The notes under the pieces were generated by a model, which was not told the origin of the DNA, did not search any database, and was given only the letters and a program-made list of their open reading frames with translations. Below, in pieces: positions 15,135 through 21,886 of a stretch of DNA of 24,319 nt; the first letter of the stretch is position 1, and each line of letters starts with the position of its first letter. A program made the translations under genes and the position numbers. This DNA is from an uncultured Clostridia bacterium (GTDB lineage: Bacteria > Bacillota_A > Clostridia > TANB77 > CAG-508), in NCBI GenBank assembly GCA_944392525.1, contig CALXXB010000019.1, forward strand, positions 1 to 24,319, read 5' to 3'.

Positions 15135-16061
15135 ATGAGAGAAAAGAATAACTTGTTTTATAAAATAGGGATAGACTTAGGTGGGAGCCATATAGCAATA
15201 GGAGTTGTTAATAGTAATGGTAAAATTTTAGAAAAAATAGAGAAAAAGTTAAAAGGAATCATTACAAAAGAAGTAAAAAAAGTAATAGAGGATACAATAG
15301 TAGAAGCGGTTAATAAATATAAAGAGGAATATAAGATAACAGAAATAGGAATAGCAATCCCAGGTACTGTTACAAAAGATGTAGTAGTAAAATCAGTGAA
15401 TTTAGGATTAAGGAATTATAAAATAATAGAAGAATTACAAAAGAAAATAGATATACCTATCAAAATCAAAAATGACGCAAAATGTGCAGCAATAGCAGAA
15501 AGTACATATGGTTCTCTAAAACAATACAAGAGAGTGTTGTTTTTAACACTTGGAACAGGAATAGGTGGAGCTGTTATTATAGATAATAAACTTTTAAATA
15601 CAGGAGATTTACCAGGATGTGAAATAGGACATATGGTAATTGAAAAAAATGGATTAGAATGTAATTGTGGAAGAAAAGGTTGTTTTGAAAAATATGCTTC
15701 TATGAAGGCTTTTAAAAACAATCTAAGAAATGTTTTAGGATTTGATGAATCAGTTAGTGGAAAAGAGTTACTTGCCTTAATTAAAAATACTAAAAAAGAA
15801 GATAAGAATTATAAGTTAATAGAAAAAGTAAAGAAAGAGTATATAGAAAACTTAAGTGTGGGAATAGCTAACTTAGTGAACATATTTGAACCAGAAGCAA
15901 TAGGAATTGGAGGGAGCTTTGTTTACTTTGGAGAAGTATTATTAGATGATTTGAAAAAGGAATTAGTTTCTAAAAATTTATTGTTTAATCCAAGAAAAGA
16001 TATTAATATACAAACAGCAGTATTAGGAAATGAAGCGGGAATAATAGGAGCAATTTTATAA
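15135..16061 (+). CDS. ROK-family sugar kinase (glucokinase-like)
   Basis: 308-residue ATP-dependent sugar kinase of the ROK family, most like glucokinase. Phosphate-binding motif IGIDLGGSHIAIG at 11-23; catalytic Asp D114 in KNDAKCAA; second phosphate motif LTLGTGIGG at 137-145; the sugar-contacting E163 and zinc ligand H166 in EIGH; and the ROK zinc cluster CNCGRKGC (176-183). There is no N-terminal DNA-binding domain, so it is an enzyme, not a NagC/XylR-type repressor. Length is typical (about 300-320). Glucose is the most likely substrate, but N-acetylmannosamine or fructose kinases share these motifs. It begins 37 nt after the small gene and may be the last gene of that unit. Confidence 0.88.
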   Translation: MREKNNLFYKIGIDLGGSHIAIGVVNSNGKILEKIEKKLKGIITKEVKKVIEDTIVEAVNKYKEEYKITEIGIAIPGTVTKDVVVKSVNLGLRNYKIIEELQKKIDIPIKIKNDAKCAAIAESTYGSLKQYKRVLFLTLGTGIGGAVIIDNKLLNTGDLPGCEIGHMVIEKNGLECNCGRKGCFEKYASMKAFKNNLRNVLGFDESVSGKELLALIKNTKKEDKNYKLIEKVKKEYIENLSVGIANLVNIFEPEAIGIGGSFVYFGEVLLDDLKKELVSKNLLFNPRKDINIQTAVLGNEAGIIGAIL

Positions 16062-16072
16062 AAATAAAAAGT

Positions 16073-16104
16073 AAGACATGGAAAATTATTTCTATGTCTT
16101 TTTT
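16073..16104 (+). terminator. Terminator after the ROK kinase, likely bidirectional
   Basis: 12-bp stem (16073-16084 with 16089-16100, one G-U pair, loop ATTA) ending in TTTTTT. On the minus strand it is followed by ACTTTTTATTTT, so it may also stop the converging lysozyme transcript. Confidence 0.85.
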
Positions 16105-16140
16105 ATATAAAATTATTATAAATTATTAACAATAATTTTG

Positions 16141-17406
16141 TTATTTTCTACAGTTAGGAACTCTAATTATATTTCCAGCATAAATCAAGTTTGGATTTGA
16201 TATGTTATTTAAAGTAGCAATTTCATTTACAGTAGTATCATATCTAGCAGCAATTTCGCTTAAAGTATCTCCTCTTTTTATAGTATATAAAACTTTTCCA
16301 CATTCATTTCCTAAATTTGTAGTACTACCATTATATATAACAAGTCTTTGACCAGGATATATTAAATTAGGATTACTTATATTATTATCTATAACTAACT
16401 TTGATACAGTAGTATTATATCTAGCTGCAATTTCACTTAAAGTATCTCCTCTAACTACTGTATAAACTAATGAAGAAGAAGCAGTATTATTGTTTACACT
16501 AATTGTTAATTGTTCACCAGGATAGATTAGATTAGGATTAGTTATAGATGGATTTAACGAAACAATACTATTTACTGTTGTTCCATATTCTCTTGAAATT
16601 TTACTTAAAGTATCACCAGATTTTACAGTATATATTATAGTTCCATTCTCTGTAGGTTCTTCGGGCGTAGATGGAGTCTCAGGTGTTGGTATAGGAGAGG
16701 TATTAGATAGTAAAACGCCATCTGTAAATCTGTCTCTATCAACATTTCCAGAAATACCAGCAACTCTACCAGTACTTGTATATTGCCATCCAACCCAAAA
16801 GTTCCATTTATCATTGCCACCAGGTTCACTTACACCATAGTTTGCAACCCAAAGTGGATAAATTGCTAAATCAGAACTAAAAATAGTTCTAGCGGAATAA
16901 CTATTACTATAAATTAAAACTTCTTTGTTTGTAGCACTTTGAAGAGTTTCTAAAAAGACCTTTGAAATTTCATTTATTTGATTAACTGATAAATTACCAA
17001 AAGATTCAAAATCCATTGCTAATCTACAATCAGGTTCTTTTCCACTAATAACACTTGCAAAGAAATTTGCTTGTTCACGTGCTTGCTCTACAGTTCTTGC
17101 AGTTACATAATGATAGAAGCCTACTTTCAAACCATTTGCTTTTGCATTTTGATAGTTTCTTTCAAAATAAGGGTCGATATAACTTCTACCCTCACTAGAC
17201 TTCATATAAACAATATCGATTCCAGCATTTTTTACTTGAGTAAAATCAATATTTCCTTGCCATGAACTAACATCTATTCCTTGATAAATAGTAGAACTAG
17301 AAGGACCAAAAGCAAGAGAAGAAACAGATGTAGAGATAATAAAAAAGGTAACTAAAGAAAATAGAAGAACAACAATTTTTATTTTTCTAAAAGAATTTTT
17401 GAACAT
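16141..17406 (-). CDS. Secreted GH25 lysozyme with three LysM repeats
   Basis: 421-residue cell wall hydrolase. N-terminal signal peptide at about 1-32 (basic start, hydrophobic core, cleavage near the SSLAFG region). GH25 muramidase domain at about 39-232: GIDVSSWQG (D45), catalytic pair in MDFES (D132, E134), and the closing NVDRDRF strand. A Pro/Thr/Glu linker (about 236-255) leads to three LysM domains at about 258-304, 314-358 and 372-417, each with the GDTLS and NPNLIYxG signatures, which bind the glycan strands of peptidoglycan. It cleaves the MurNAc-GlcNAc beta-1,4 bond, probably in wall turnover; a spore or germination role cannot be excluded. Start ATG 17404-17406 with AAGGAGGT upstream; it is alone on the minus strand here. 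Confidence 0.93.
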   Translation of the reverse strand: MFKNSFRKIKIVVLLFSLVTFFIISTSVSSLAFGPSSSTIYQGIDVSSWQGNIDFTQVKNAGIDIVYMKSSEGRSYIDPYFERNYQNAKANGLKVGFYHYVTARTVEQAREQANFFASVISGKEPDCRLAMDFESFGNLSVNQINEISKVFLETLQSATNKEVLIYSNSYSARTIFSSDLAIYPLWVANYGVSEPGGNDKWNFWVGWQYTSTGRVAGISGNVDRDRFTDGVLLSNTSPIPTPETPSTPEEPTENGTIIYTVKSGDTLSKISREYGTTVNSIVSLNPSITNPNLIYPGEQLTISVNNNTASSSLVYTVVRGDTLSEIAARYNTTVSKLVIDNNISNPNLIYPGQRLVIYNGSTTNLGNECGKVLYTIKRGDTLSEIAARYDTTVNEIATLNNISNPNLIYAGNIIRVPNCRK

Positions 17407-17540
17407 AAAATAACCTCCTTTCTGAAGGAAATACCTTCTCTTTACATAATATGCAAATTTATAAAAAGAAGTTTCTTTGTATTTTTTTATAAATTGTACG
17501 GTGAATAAAGATAAAAAATTGGAAAAAATCGCTAAAACAC

Positions 17541-17569
17541 TTGAAAATTATAAAAAACTTTGATATAAT
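17541..17569 (+). promoter_or_regulatory. Sigma-A promoter of rpsB
   Basis: TTGAAA (17541-17546), 17-nt spacer, perfect TATAAT (17564-17569). Transcription would begin near 17576, leaving a leader of about 105 nt that contains the structure described next. Confidence 0.85.
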
Positions 17570-17587
17570 ACGTATCGTGATTAAACA

Positions 17588-17650
17588 CGCTTATAGCAGT
17601 TTTACGGGAAGTGCCTAATTTTTAGGTCCTAAGAAACGAAAACTTAAGCG
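17588..17650 (+). promoter_or_regulatory. Structured rpsB mRNA leader (candidate S2 autoregulatory element)
   Basis: A long helix interrupted by a 5' bulge: 17588-17593 pairs with 17645-17650, and 17598-17606 with 17637-17644, leaving A17604 unpaired. Inside, 17614-17618 pairs with 17622-17626, flanked by purine-rich loops (GGGAAGTG and TCCTAAGAAA). It sits between the promoter and the ribosome binding site at about 17666-17674. Leaders of r-protein operons often bind the encoded protein; for S2 here that is inference. Confidence 0.65.
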
Positions 17651-17680
17651 GAAGAAATAACAAAAAGGGAGGAATTTAAA

Positions 17681-18475
17681 ATGTCAGTAGTTGCAATGAA
17701 ACAATTACTAGAAGCAGGTGTTCATTTCGGACATCAAACTAGAAGATGGGATCCAAGAATGGCTGAATATATATTCCAAGCTAGAAATGGTATCCATATT
17801 ATCGATTTACAAAAGACATCAAAAAAATTAGATGAGGCTTATAACTTTGTAAGAGAACAAGCAGAAGAAGGAAAAACAATTCTATTTGTTGGAACAAAGA
17901 AACAAGCTCAAGAATGCGTTAAAGAAGCAGCAGAAAAATGTGGAATGTACTATGTTGATAAAAGATGGTTAGGTGGAATGCTAACTAACTTTGATACAAT
18001 CCAAAAAAGAATTCAAAGATTAAAAGACTTAGAAGCAATGGCAGAAGATGGTACATTTGAAGTATTACCTAAAAAAGAAGTAATTTTACTTAAAAAAGAA
18101 ATGGAAAAACTAGAAAGAAACCTTGGTGGAATTAAAGACATGAACGAATTACCAGGAGTTATATTCTTAGTAGATCCTAAAAAAGAAAGAATAGCTGTAT
18201 TAGAAGCTAAAAAATTAGGAATTCCAACAGTTGGATTAGTTGATACAAACTGTAATCCAGAAGATGTTGATTATGTTATTCCAGGAAATGACGATGCAAT
18301 AAGAGCAGTTAAATTAATTGCAGATGTTATTGCAAATGCCGTTATCGAAGGAAAACAAGGAGAAAGCTTTGATGCAGAAGCAGAAGAGCAACCAGTAGAG
18401 GAAGAAGAAACAACAATTGAACAAGTTGTTGCTAACGAAGACGAAACTGAAAACAAAGAAGAAGTAACAGAATAA
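17681..18475 (+). CDS. rpsB: 30S ribosomal protein S2
   Basis: 264 residues. S2 (uS2) binds late to the 30S subunit between head and body and is needed for S1 binding and mRNA docking. The N-terminus [22 protein letters not shown], with the [12 protein letters not shown] and FVGTKKQAQ segments, identifies it clearly. The core ends near residue 228; the remaining residues are an acidic Glu/Asp-rich tail, making it somewhat longer than the Bacillus protein (about 246). The ribosome site AAGGGAGGAA fits the start. First gene of the rpsB-tsf unit, behind a good promoter and a structured leader. Confidence 0.98.
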   Translation: MSVVAMKQLLEAGVHFGHQTRRWDPRMAEYIFQARNGIHIIDLQKTSKKLDEAYNFVREQAEEGKTILFVGTKKQAQECVKEAAEKCGMYYVDKRWLGGMLTNFDTIQKRIQRLKDLEAMAEDGTFEVLPKKEVILLKKEMEKLERNLGGIKDMNELPGVIFLVDPKKERIAVLEAKKLGIPTVGLVDTNCNPEDVDYVIPGNDDAIRAVKLIADVIANAVIEGKQGESFDAEAEEQPVEEEETTIEQVVANEDETENKEEVTE

Positions 18476-18492
18476 TAATAAATTTATAAAAG

Positions 18493-18521
18493 AAGAGTAG
18501 AGCTTTTCTGCTCTACTCTTT
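18493..18521 (+). terminator. Hairpin between rpsB and tsf, possible attenuator
   Basis: Perfect 11-bp stem (18493-18503 with 18510-18520, loop TTTTCT) followed by only TTT and then AAATAT. The short T-run suggests partial termination, letting part of the transcription read into tsf, which has no evident promoter of its own. Confidence 0.6.
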
Positions 18522-18547
18522 AAATATATAAAAGGGAGGAAAGAAAT

Positions 18548-19426
18548 ATGGTAACAGCAAGTCAAGTTAAAGACCTTAGAGAAAAAACAGGTGCAGGTAT
18601 GATGGACTGCAAAAAAGTTTTAACAGAAACAGATGGAGACATGGAAAAAGCAATTGAATTATTACGTGAAAGAGGAATTGCAAAAGCTGCTAAAAAATCA
18701 GGAAGAGTTGCAGCAGAAGGTTTAGTTGAAGCTTACATTTCTGAAGATGGAAAAGTTGGAGCTATAGTAGAAGTAAATGCAGAAACAGACTTTGTTGCTA
18801 AAAATGAAGAATTCAAAAACTTTGTTATGAGCGTAGCAAAACAAGTTGTTGAAAAAAATCCTAAAGATTTAGATGATTTATTAGCACAAGAATCAATAGA
18901 TGAAGCTGGAAAAACAGTAAAAGAAGTATTAACAGATAAGATTGCAAAAATCGGTGAAAATATGAACATTAGAAGATTTGCAAGATTTGAATCAGCTGGA
19001 TTATTAGAAAGTTATATCCATGGAGATGGAAAAATTGCTGTTTTAGTAAATATGAAAGGTGGAGACCATGAAGTTGCAAAAGATGTTTGTATGCAAATTG
19101 CTGCTGCAAGACCTGAATATTTAAATGAAGCATCAGTTCCAGAAGATAGATTAAATAAAGAAAAAGAAATATTAAAAGCACAAACAATGAATGAAGGAAA
19201 ACCAGAAGCAATAGCAGAAAAAATCGTTCAAGGAAGAATTAGAAAATTCTTTGAAGAAATTTGCTTAGTTGACCAAGCATTTGTTAAAGATCCAAATAAG
19301 AAAGTATCTGAATTATTAAAAGAACATAGTGCAGAAGTAACAGAATTTGCAAGATTTGAAAAAGGTGAAGGAATCGAGAAAAAAGAAGAAAACTTTGCAG
19401 AAGAAGTTATGAAACAATTAAAATAA
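18548..19426 (+). CDS. tsf: Elongation factor Ts
   Basis: 292 residues. EF-Ts releases GDP from EF-Tu so that it can reload GTP during elongation. N-terminal UBA-like domain [19 protein letters not shown] (about 8-26), the signature [11 protein letters not shown] near residues 79-89, whose Asp-Phe pair disturbs the EF-Tu Mg2+ site, then the dimerisation/core domain ending in [19 protein letters not shown]. Length is normal for Bacillota (about 290-295). Strong AAAGGGAGGAAAG upstream. Co-transcribed with rpsB subject to the hairpin at 18493; ends at the terminator that follows. Confidence 0.98.
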   Translation: MVTASQVKDLREKTGAGMMDCKKVLTETDGDMEKAIELLRERGIAKAAKKSGRVAAEGLVEAYISEDGKVGAIVEVNAETDFVAKNEEFKNFVMSVAKQVVEKNPKDLDDLLAQESIDEAGKTVKEVLTDKIAKIGENMNIRRFARFESAGLLESYIHGDGKIAVLVNMKGGDHEVAKDVCMQIAAARPEYLNEASVPEDRLNKEKEILKAQTMNEGKPEAIAEKIVQGRIRKFFEEICLVDQAFVKDPNKKVSELLKEHSAEVTEFARFEKGEGIEKKEENFAEEVMKQLK

Positions 19427-19433
19427 AAAAGTT

Positions 19434-19461
19434 AAAACACTACCATTTAGGTAGTGTTTTT
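19434..19461 (+). terminator. Terminator of rpsB-tsf
   Basis: Perfect 11-bp stem (19434-19444 with 19450-19460, loop ATTTA), with the right arm ending in a T5 run. It follows the tsf stop by 7 nt. Confidence 0.88.
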
Positions 19462-19499
19462 ATAATTATATATATTTTAAGTAATATAAAACTATATGC

Positions 19500-19528
19500 T
19501 TGACAAAAATTATAATTGGTAGTATTAT
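19500..19528 (+). promoter_or_regulatory. Sigma-A promoter of the Rpn module
   Basis: Perfect TTGACA (19500-19505), 17-nt spacer, TATTAT (19523-19528). The start would be near 19535, giving an unusually long leader of nearly 190 nt before the coding start at 19722. Confidence 0.75.
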
Positions 19529-19556
19529 TGGTACACTTTTAAATCTTAATTTTTAA

Positions 19557-19588
19557 TCATTAGGGAAAATCTTCCCACATTTCATTAG
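19557..19588 (+). repeat. Hairpin and direct repeats in the rpn leader
   Basis: TCATTAG occurs twice (19557-19563 and 19582-19588) around a 5-bp hairpin (19563-19567 with 19572-19576). It sits just inside the long untranslated leader, where it could bind a regulator or shape translation. The rest of the leader up to 19721 holds no gene that I can support, only a five-codon frame at 19623. Confidence 0.35.
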
Positions 19589-19721
19589 AGTAAAAAATAG
19601 AAATTTAAAGAAAGAAGGCGATATGAAAAGAAAAATATAGCAAAAAATCAAAAAGCACTTCATTTTACTAAAGAATAAAAGTTGATTAACAAATAAACAT
19701 ATAATAAAATGGAGATAATGG

Positions 19722-20396
19722 ATGAGTATTAAAGTTTTTACAGAAAAAGAATATCATATGGTAGGAAGATTATATCCTAATCTTGGAAAAATAACTTTCT
19801 TAAAAGAAAGAGAAGAAGAATACCATTTAGAAACAGAGGATGACTATGAAGTACATAATGAACATGATAAAATATTTAAAAAGATTTTAGAGAAGCCAAA
19901 AGAGGCAGAGTTTATAATAAAGAAGGTATTAAATTTAGATAGAAATGAAAAGCTAGATATAATATCTGTAAGAAATGAATATGTAACAGTAGACTTTAGA
20001 GGAAAACAAGTAGACATGTTATATAAATCAAAAGATAGAAACGTGTATTTTGTAATAGAACATCAATCAACACAAGACAATGAAATGCCATACAGAATAT
20101 TAGAATATGAAACTGAAATAATGAGAAGATCTTTTATAGAGAATGGATTTAAGAATAAATTACATGCTAAGGTAATCGCAATAGTAATATATACAGGTCA
20201 AGGAAAATGGAAACAACCTCAAAGTATAGTAGAAATACAAGAAAAATTTGGATATAAGGTAAATCCAAGTGAGAATTACTCAGGATTAGGAGAATACAAT
20301 ATATTATCTATTAATGAATGTAGCAATGAAGAATTATTAGAAGAAGGAACATTTATTAGCAAAGCGATGTTAATAGAAAAAGCAAGAGGAGAATAA
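19722..20396 (+). CDS. Rpn-family PD-(D/E)XK nuclease, N-terminal catalytic part
   Basis: 224 residues up to an in-frame TAA (20394-20396). After an N-terminal extension of about 45 residues comes the family opening NEHDKIFKKIL (46-56), then the nuclease core: VDMLY with D98, and the FVIEHQS strand with E113 and Q115, the metal-binding D...ExQ of the Rpn (recombination-promoting nuclease, YhgA-like, often labelled transposase) group. These proteins cut DNA; several are toxic and defend against phage. The same frame resumes right after the TAA with the remainder of the family domain, so one base change (for example GAA to TAA) split a 352-residue protein. The catalytic core is complete. Start ATG 19722 with GGAG 6-7 nt upstream. 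Confidence 0.85.
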   Translation: MSIKVFTEKEYHMVGRLYPNLGKITFLKEREEEYHLETEDDYEVHNEHDKIFKKILEKPKEAEFIIKKVLNLDRNEKLDIISVRNEYVTVDFRGKQVDMLYKSKDRNVYFVIEHQSTQDNEMPYRILEYETEIMRRSFIENGFKNKLHAKVIAIVIYTGQGKWKQPQSIVEIQEKFGYKVNPSENYSGLGEYNILSINECSNEELLEEGTFISKAMLIEKARGE

Positions 20397-20408
20397 GAAT
20401 TAATAGAT

Positions 20409-20780
20409 GTGCTAGAAAAAATAATACCTATGATAAAAGATGATGAAAAAGCAGATATGATAACAATACTAAGATATATTCTAATGAAAGATTTAGGAAA
20501 AGAAAAAGCGCAAGAATATATAAAAATATTGGAAGGAGGAATTGATATGTCAGGTTTTGTAAATACATTAAGAGAGGATAGAGAAAGAACAATAAAAAAA
20601 GCTAGAAAAGAAGGAAAAGAAGAAGGAAAAGTAGAGGGAATAAAAGAAGGAAGAATAGAGGGGAGAAAAGAGGGAAAAATAGAAGAGGCTTTTAGAGTAG
20701 CTAAAAGCATGGTGAAAGAAAAAATAGATATAAGCATAGTAGAAAAAATAACAGGATTAAAAAGAAACCAATTTATGTAA
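20409..20780 (+). CDS. Rpn C-terminal part, in frame after the stop codon
   Basis: Continues the frame of the nuclease after the TAA; GTG 20409 is the first possible start, with no clear ribosome site. It encodes the helical segment EKIIPMIKDDEKADMITILRY normally following the Rpn core, then MSGFVNTLRED, a 30-residue stretch of Glu-Gly repeats (KEGKEEGKVEG...), and a C-terminal helix-turn-helix-like tail ending EKITGLKRNQF. With the upstream part it makes a full-length member of the family (about 350 residues). Codons and spacing show no other damage, so the stop looks recent or the C-terminal part is under selection by itself. Confidence 0.7.
   Translation: MLEKIIPMIKDDEKADMITILRYILMKDLGKEKAQEYIKILEGGIDMSGFVNTLREDRERTIKKARKEGKEEGKVEGIKEGRIEGRKEGKIEEAFRVAKSMVKEKIDISIVEKITGLKRNQFM
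20531..20540 (+). promoter_or_regulatory. Internal ribosome binding site inside rpn
   Basis: GGAAGGAGGA lies 6 nt before ATG 20547 in the middle of the C-terminal coding region. It is the strongest ribosome site in the module, stronger than that of the nuclease itself (GGAG). It decides a second start for the tail protein. Confidence 0.75.
20547..20780 (+). CDS. RpnS-like small protein from an internal start
   Basis: 77 residues beginning MSGFVNTLRE, made from the last part of the rpn frame by the internal site above. It contains the Glu-Gly repeat (about 20-44) and the C-terminal VEKITGLKRNQF tail. For several Rpn genes of enteric bacteria it is established that such an internal product binds the large protein and blocks its toxicity. 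The same layout here suggests an antitoxin. The free-standing relative at 20804 also begins at exactly this methionine, which supports the start as biologically real. Not demonstrated for this genome. Confidence 0.65.
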   Translation: MSGFVNTLREDRERTIKKARKEGKEEGKVEGIKEGRIEGRKEGKIEEAFRVAKSMVKEKIDISIVEKITGLKRNQFM

Positions 20781-20803
20781 AAAATGATATAGCAAAGGAG
20801 AAA

Positions 20804-20983
20804 ATGAATATGTCAGATTTTGTAAATACATTAAGAGAGGACAGAGAAATGACAATAAAAAAAGCTAAAAAAGAAGGAAAGATAGAAGAAGCTGTTAGAT
20901 TAGCTAAAAGTATGATGAAAGAAAAAATAAATATAAATTTAATAGAAAAAGTAACAGGATTAAAAAGAAGTGAATTTATGTAG
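20804..20983 (+). CDS. Free-standing duplicate of the Rpn C-terminal small protein
   Basis: 59 codons (MNMSDFVNTLRE... to TAG 20981-20983) with AAAGGAG at 20794-20800. From the third residue it aligns with the internal product at 20547-20780 over its whole length, ending EKVTGLKRSEFM. It lacks about 20 residues: the Glu-Gly repeat is cut to a single KKEGK unit. Nucleotide identity is also high, so this is a recent tandem duplication of the 3' end of rpn together with its ribosome site. It may be an extra antitoxin or an oligomer partner. The terminator at 21002 closes the module. Confidence 0.75.
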   Translation: MNMSDFVNTLREDREMTIKKAKKEGKIEEAVRLAKSMMKEKININLIEKVTGLKRSEFM

Positions 20984-21001
20984 AAATATATAGACAAAAT
21001 A

Positions 21002-21033
21002 AAAATACACTACTGTAAATGTGGTGTATTTTT
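21002..21033 (+). terminator. Terminator of the Rpn module
   Basis: 12-bp stem (21002-21013 with 21021-21032, one G-U pair, loop TGTAAAT), with the 3' arm ending in TTTTT. It separates the module from pyrH. Confidence 0.85.
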
Positions 21034-21040
21034 CGTTTTA

Positions 21041-21055
21041 TTAAGAAATTCTTAA
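21041..21055. promoter_or_regulatory. Palindrome upstream of pyrH
   Basis: TTAAGAAATTCTTAA is a perfect 7-bp inverted repeat around one A, just upstream of the likely pyrH promoter region. It could be an operator, but A+T-rich palindromes of this size arise easily here. Confidence 0.3.
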
Positions 21056-21062
21056 AAAAATG

Positions 21063-21091
21063 CTGTTTTTTTTCTAAAAGTATGATAGAAT
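21063..21091 (+). promoter_or_regulatory. Weak candidate promoter of pyrH-frr-ispA-uppS-cdsA
   Basis: CTGTTT (21063-21068), 17-nt spacer, TAGAAT (21086-21091), 34 nt before pyrH. A promoter is expected because a terminator lies just upstream; the boxes are only moderate matches. Confidence 0.35.
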
Positions 21092-21124
21092 AGGCTAGAA
21101 AATAAAATCTAAGGAGAGAGGAAG

Positions 21125-21832
21125 ATGTCAGAACCAAAATATAAAAGAATTTTACTAAAGTTAAGTGGAGAAGCATTAGCAGGAAAGAAAGGCACAGGAG
21201 TAGATGTAGAAACGGTTGGTGCTATATGTGATAAAGTAAAAGAAGTAGTAGAAATGGGAGTACAAGTAGCCATAGTAGTTGGAGGAGGAAACTTCTGGAG
21301 AGGAAGAAATGGACATCAAATGGAAAGAACAACAGCAGACTATATGGGAATGCTAGCAACAGCAATGAATGGATTAGCACTTCAAGATGCATTAGAAACA
21401 AGAGGAGTATATACTAGAGTGCAAACAGCAATAGAAATGAGAGAAATAGCAGAACCATTTATACAAAGAAAAGCAGAAAAACACTTAGGAAGAGGAAGAG
21501 TAGTAGTATTTGCATGTGGTACAGGACATCCATACTTTACAACAGATACAGCAGCAGTGTTAAGAGCAACAGAAATAAAAGCAGATGTAATATTACTTGG
21601 AAAATCAGTAGATGCAGTTTATGATTCAGACCCAAAAGAAAATCCTAATGCTAAAAAATATGATGAAGTAACATATATGGAAGCATTAGAAAAAGATTTA
21701 AAAGTAATGGACTCAACAGCAATAGCAATGTGTAGAGATAATCATATGCCATTATTAGTATTTGGAATAGAAGATCCAGAAAATATAGTAAGAGCAGTAA
21801 AAGGTGAAAAAATAGGTACAATAGTAAAATAG
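21125..21832 (+). CDS. pyrH: UMP kinase
   Basis: 235-residue hexameric UMP kinase of the amino acid kinase family: UMP + ATP to UDP + ADP, the committed step to UTP, CTP and UDP-sugars. N-terminal phosphate motif [12 protein letters not shown] (9-20), GGGNFWRG (53-60), the UMP-contacting [13 protein letters not shown] segment and the C-terminal [16 protein letters not shown] end (here [12 protein letters not shown]) are all present. Length is typical (about 235-245). AAGGAGAG lies upstream. It heads the housekeeping operon; pyrH next to frr is conserved across bacteria. Confidence 0.97.
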   Translation: MSEPKYKRILLKLSGEALAGKKGTGVDVETVGAICDKVKEVVEMGVQVAIVVGGGNFWRGRNGHQMERTTADYMGMLATAMNGLALQDALETRGVYTRVQTAIEMREIAEPFIQRKAEKHLGRGRVVVFACGTGHPYFTTDTAAVLRATEIKADVILLGKSVDAVYDSDPKENPNAKKYDEVTYMEALEKDLKVMDSTAIAMCRDNHMPLLVFGIEDPENIVRAVKGEKIGTIVK

Positions 21833-21886
21833 AACAAATTAAATAAAATTATAATTTTAAAATATAAATTTAAAGGAGAGATTATT

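Larger units (their letters stand above)
20547..20983 (+). repeat. Tandem duplication of the rpn 3' end
   Basis: Unit 1 is 20547-20780 and unit 2 is 20810-20983, similar at both protein and DNA level. They differ mainly by an internal gap of 60 bases (20 codons) of Glu-Gly repeat missing from unit 2. Simple repeats of AAAGAAGGAAAA type at 20600-20690 could drive such length changes by slippage. Confidence 0.75.

Noticed and set aside
16258..16640. Repeated blocks in the lysozyme gene as a CRISPR or DNA repeat array
   Set aside because: The repeats are the three LysM domains at protein level, too long and uneven for a CRISPR array.
17430..17460. Promoter for the GH25 lysozyme (TATTAT or a sigma-E-like CATATTAT on the minus strand)
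   Set aside because: No convincing -35 partner for either; the match is too loose to call.
19623..19640. Five-codon frame MKRKI in the rpn leader as a leader peptide
   Set aside because: Too short and with a poor ribosome site (AAGGCG); nothing distinguishes it from chance.
19722..20396. Rpn gene read as an insertion sequence transposase
   Set aside because: Members are often labelled transposases, but there are no terminal inverted repeats or target duplications here, and the D...ExQ nuclease core fits the Rpn group.
21841..21870. AAAATTATAATTTT palindrome after pyrH as a terminator
   Set aside because: All A/T stem without a T-run; frr follows in the same operon.
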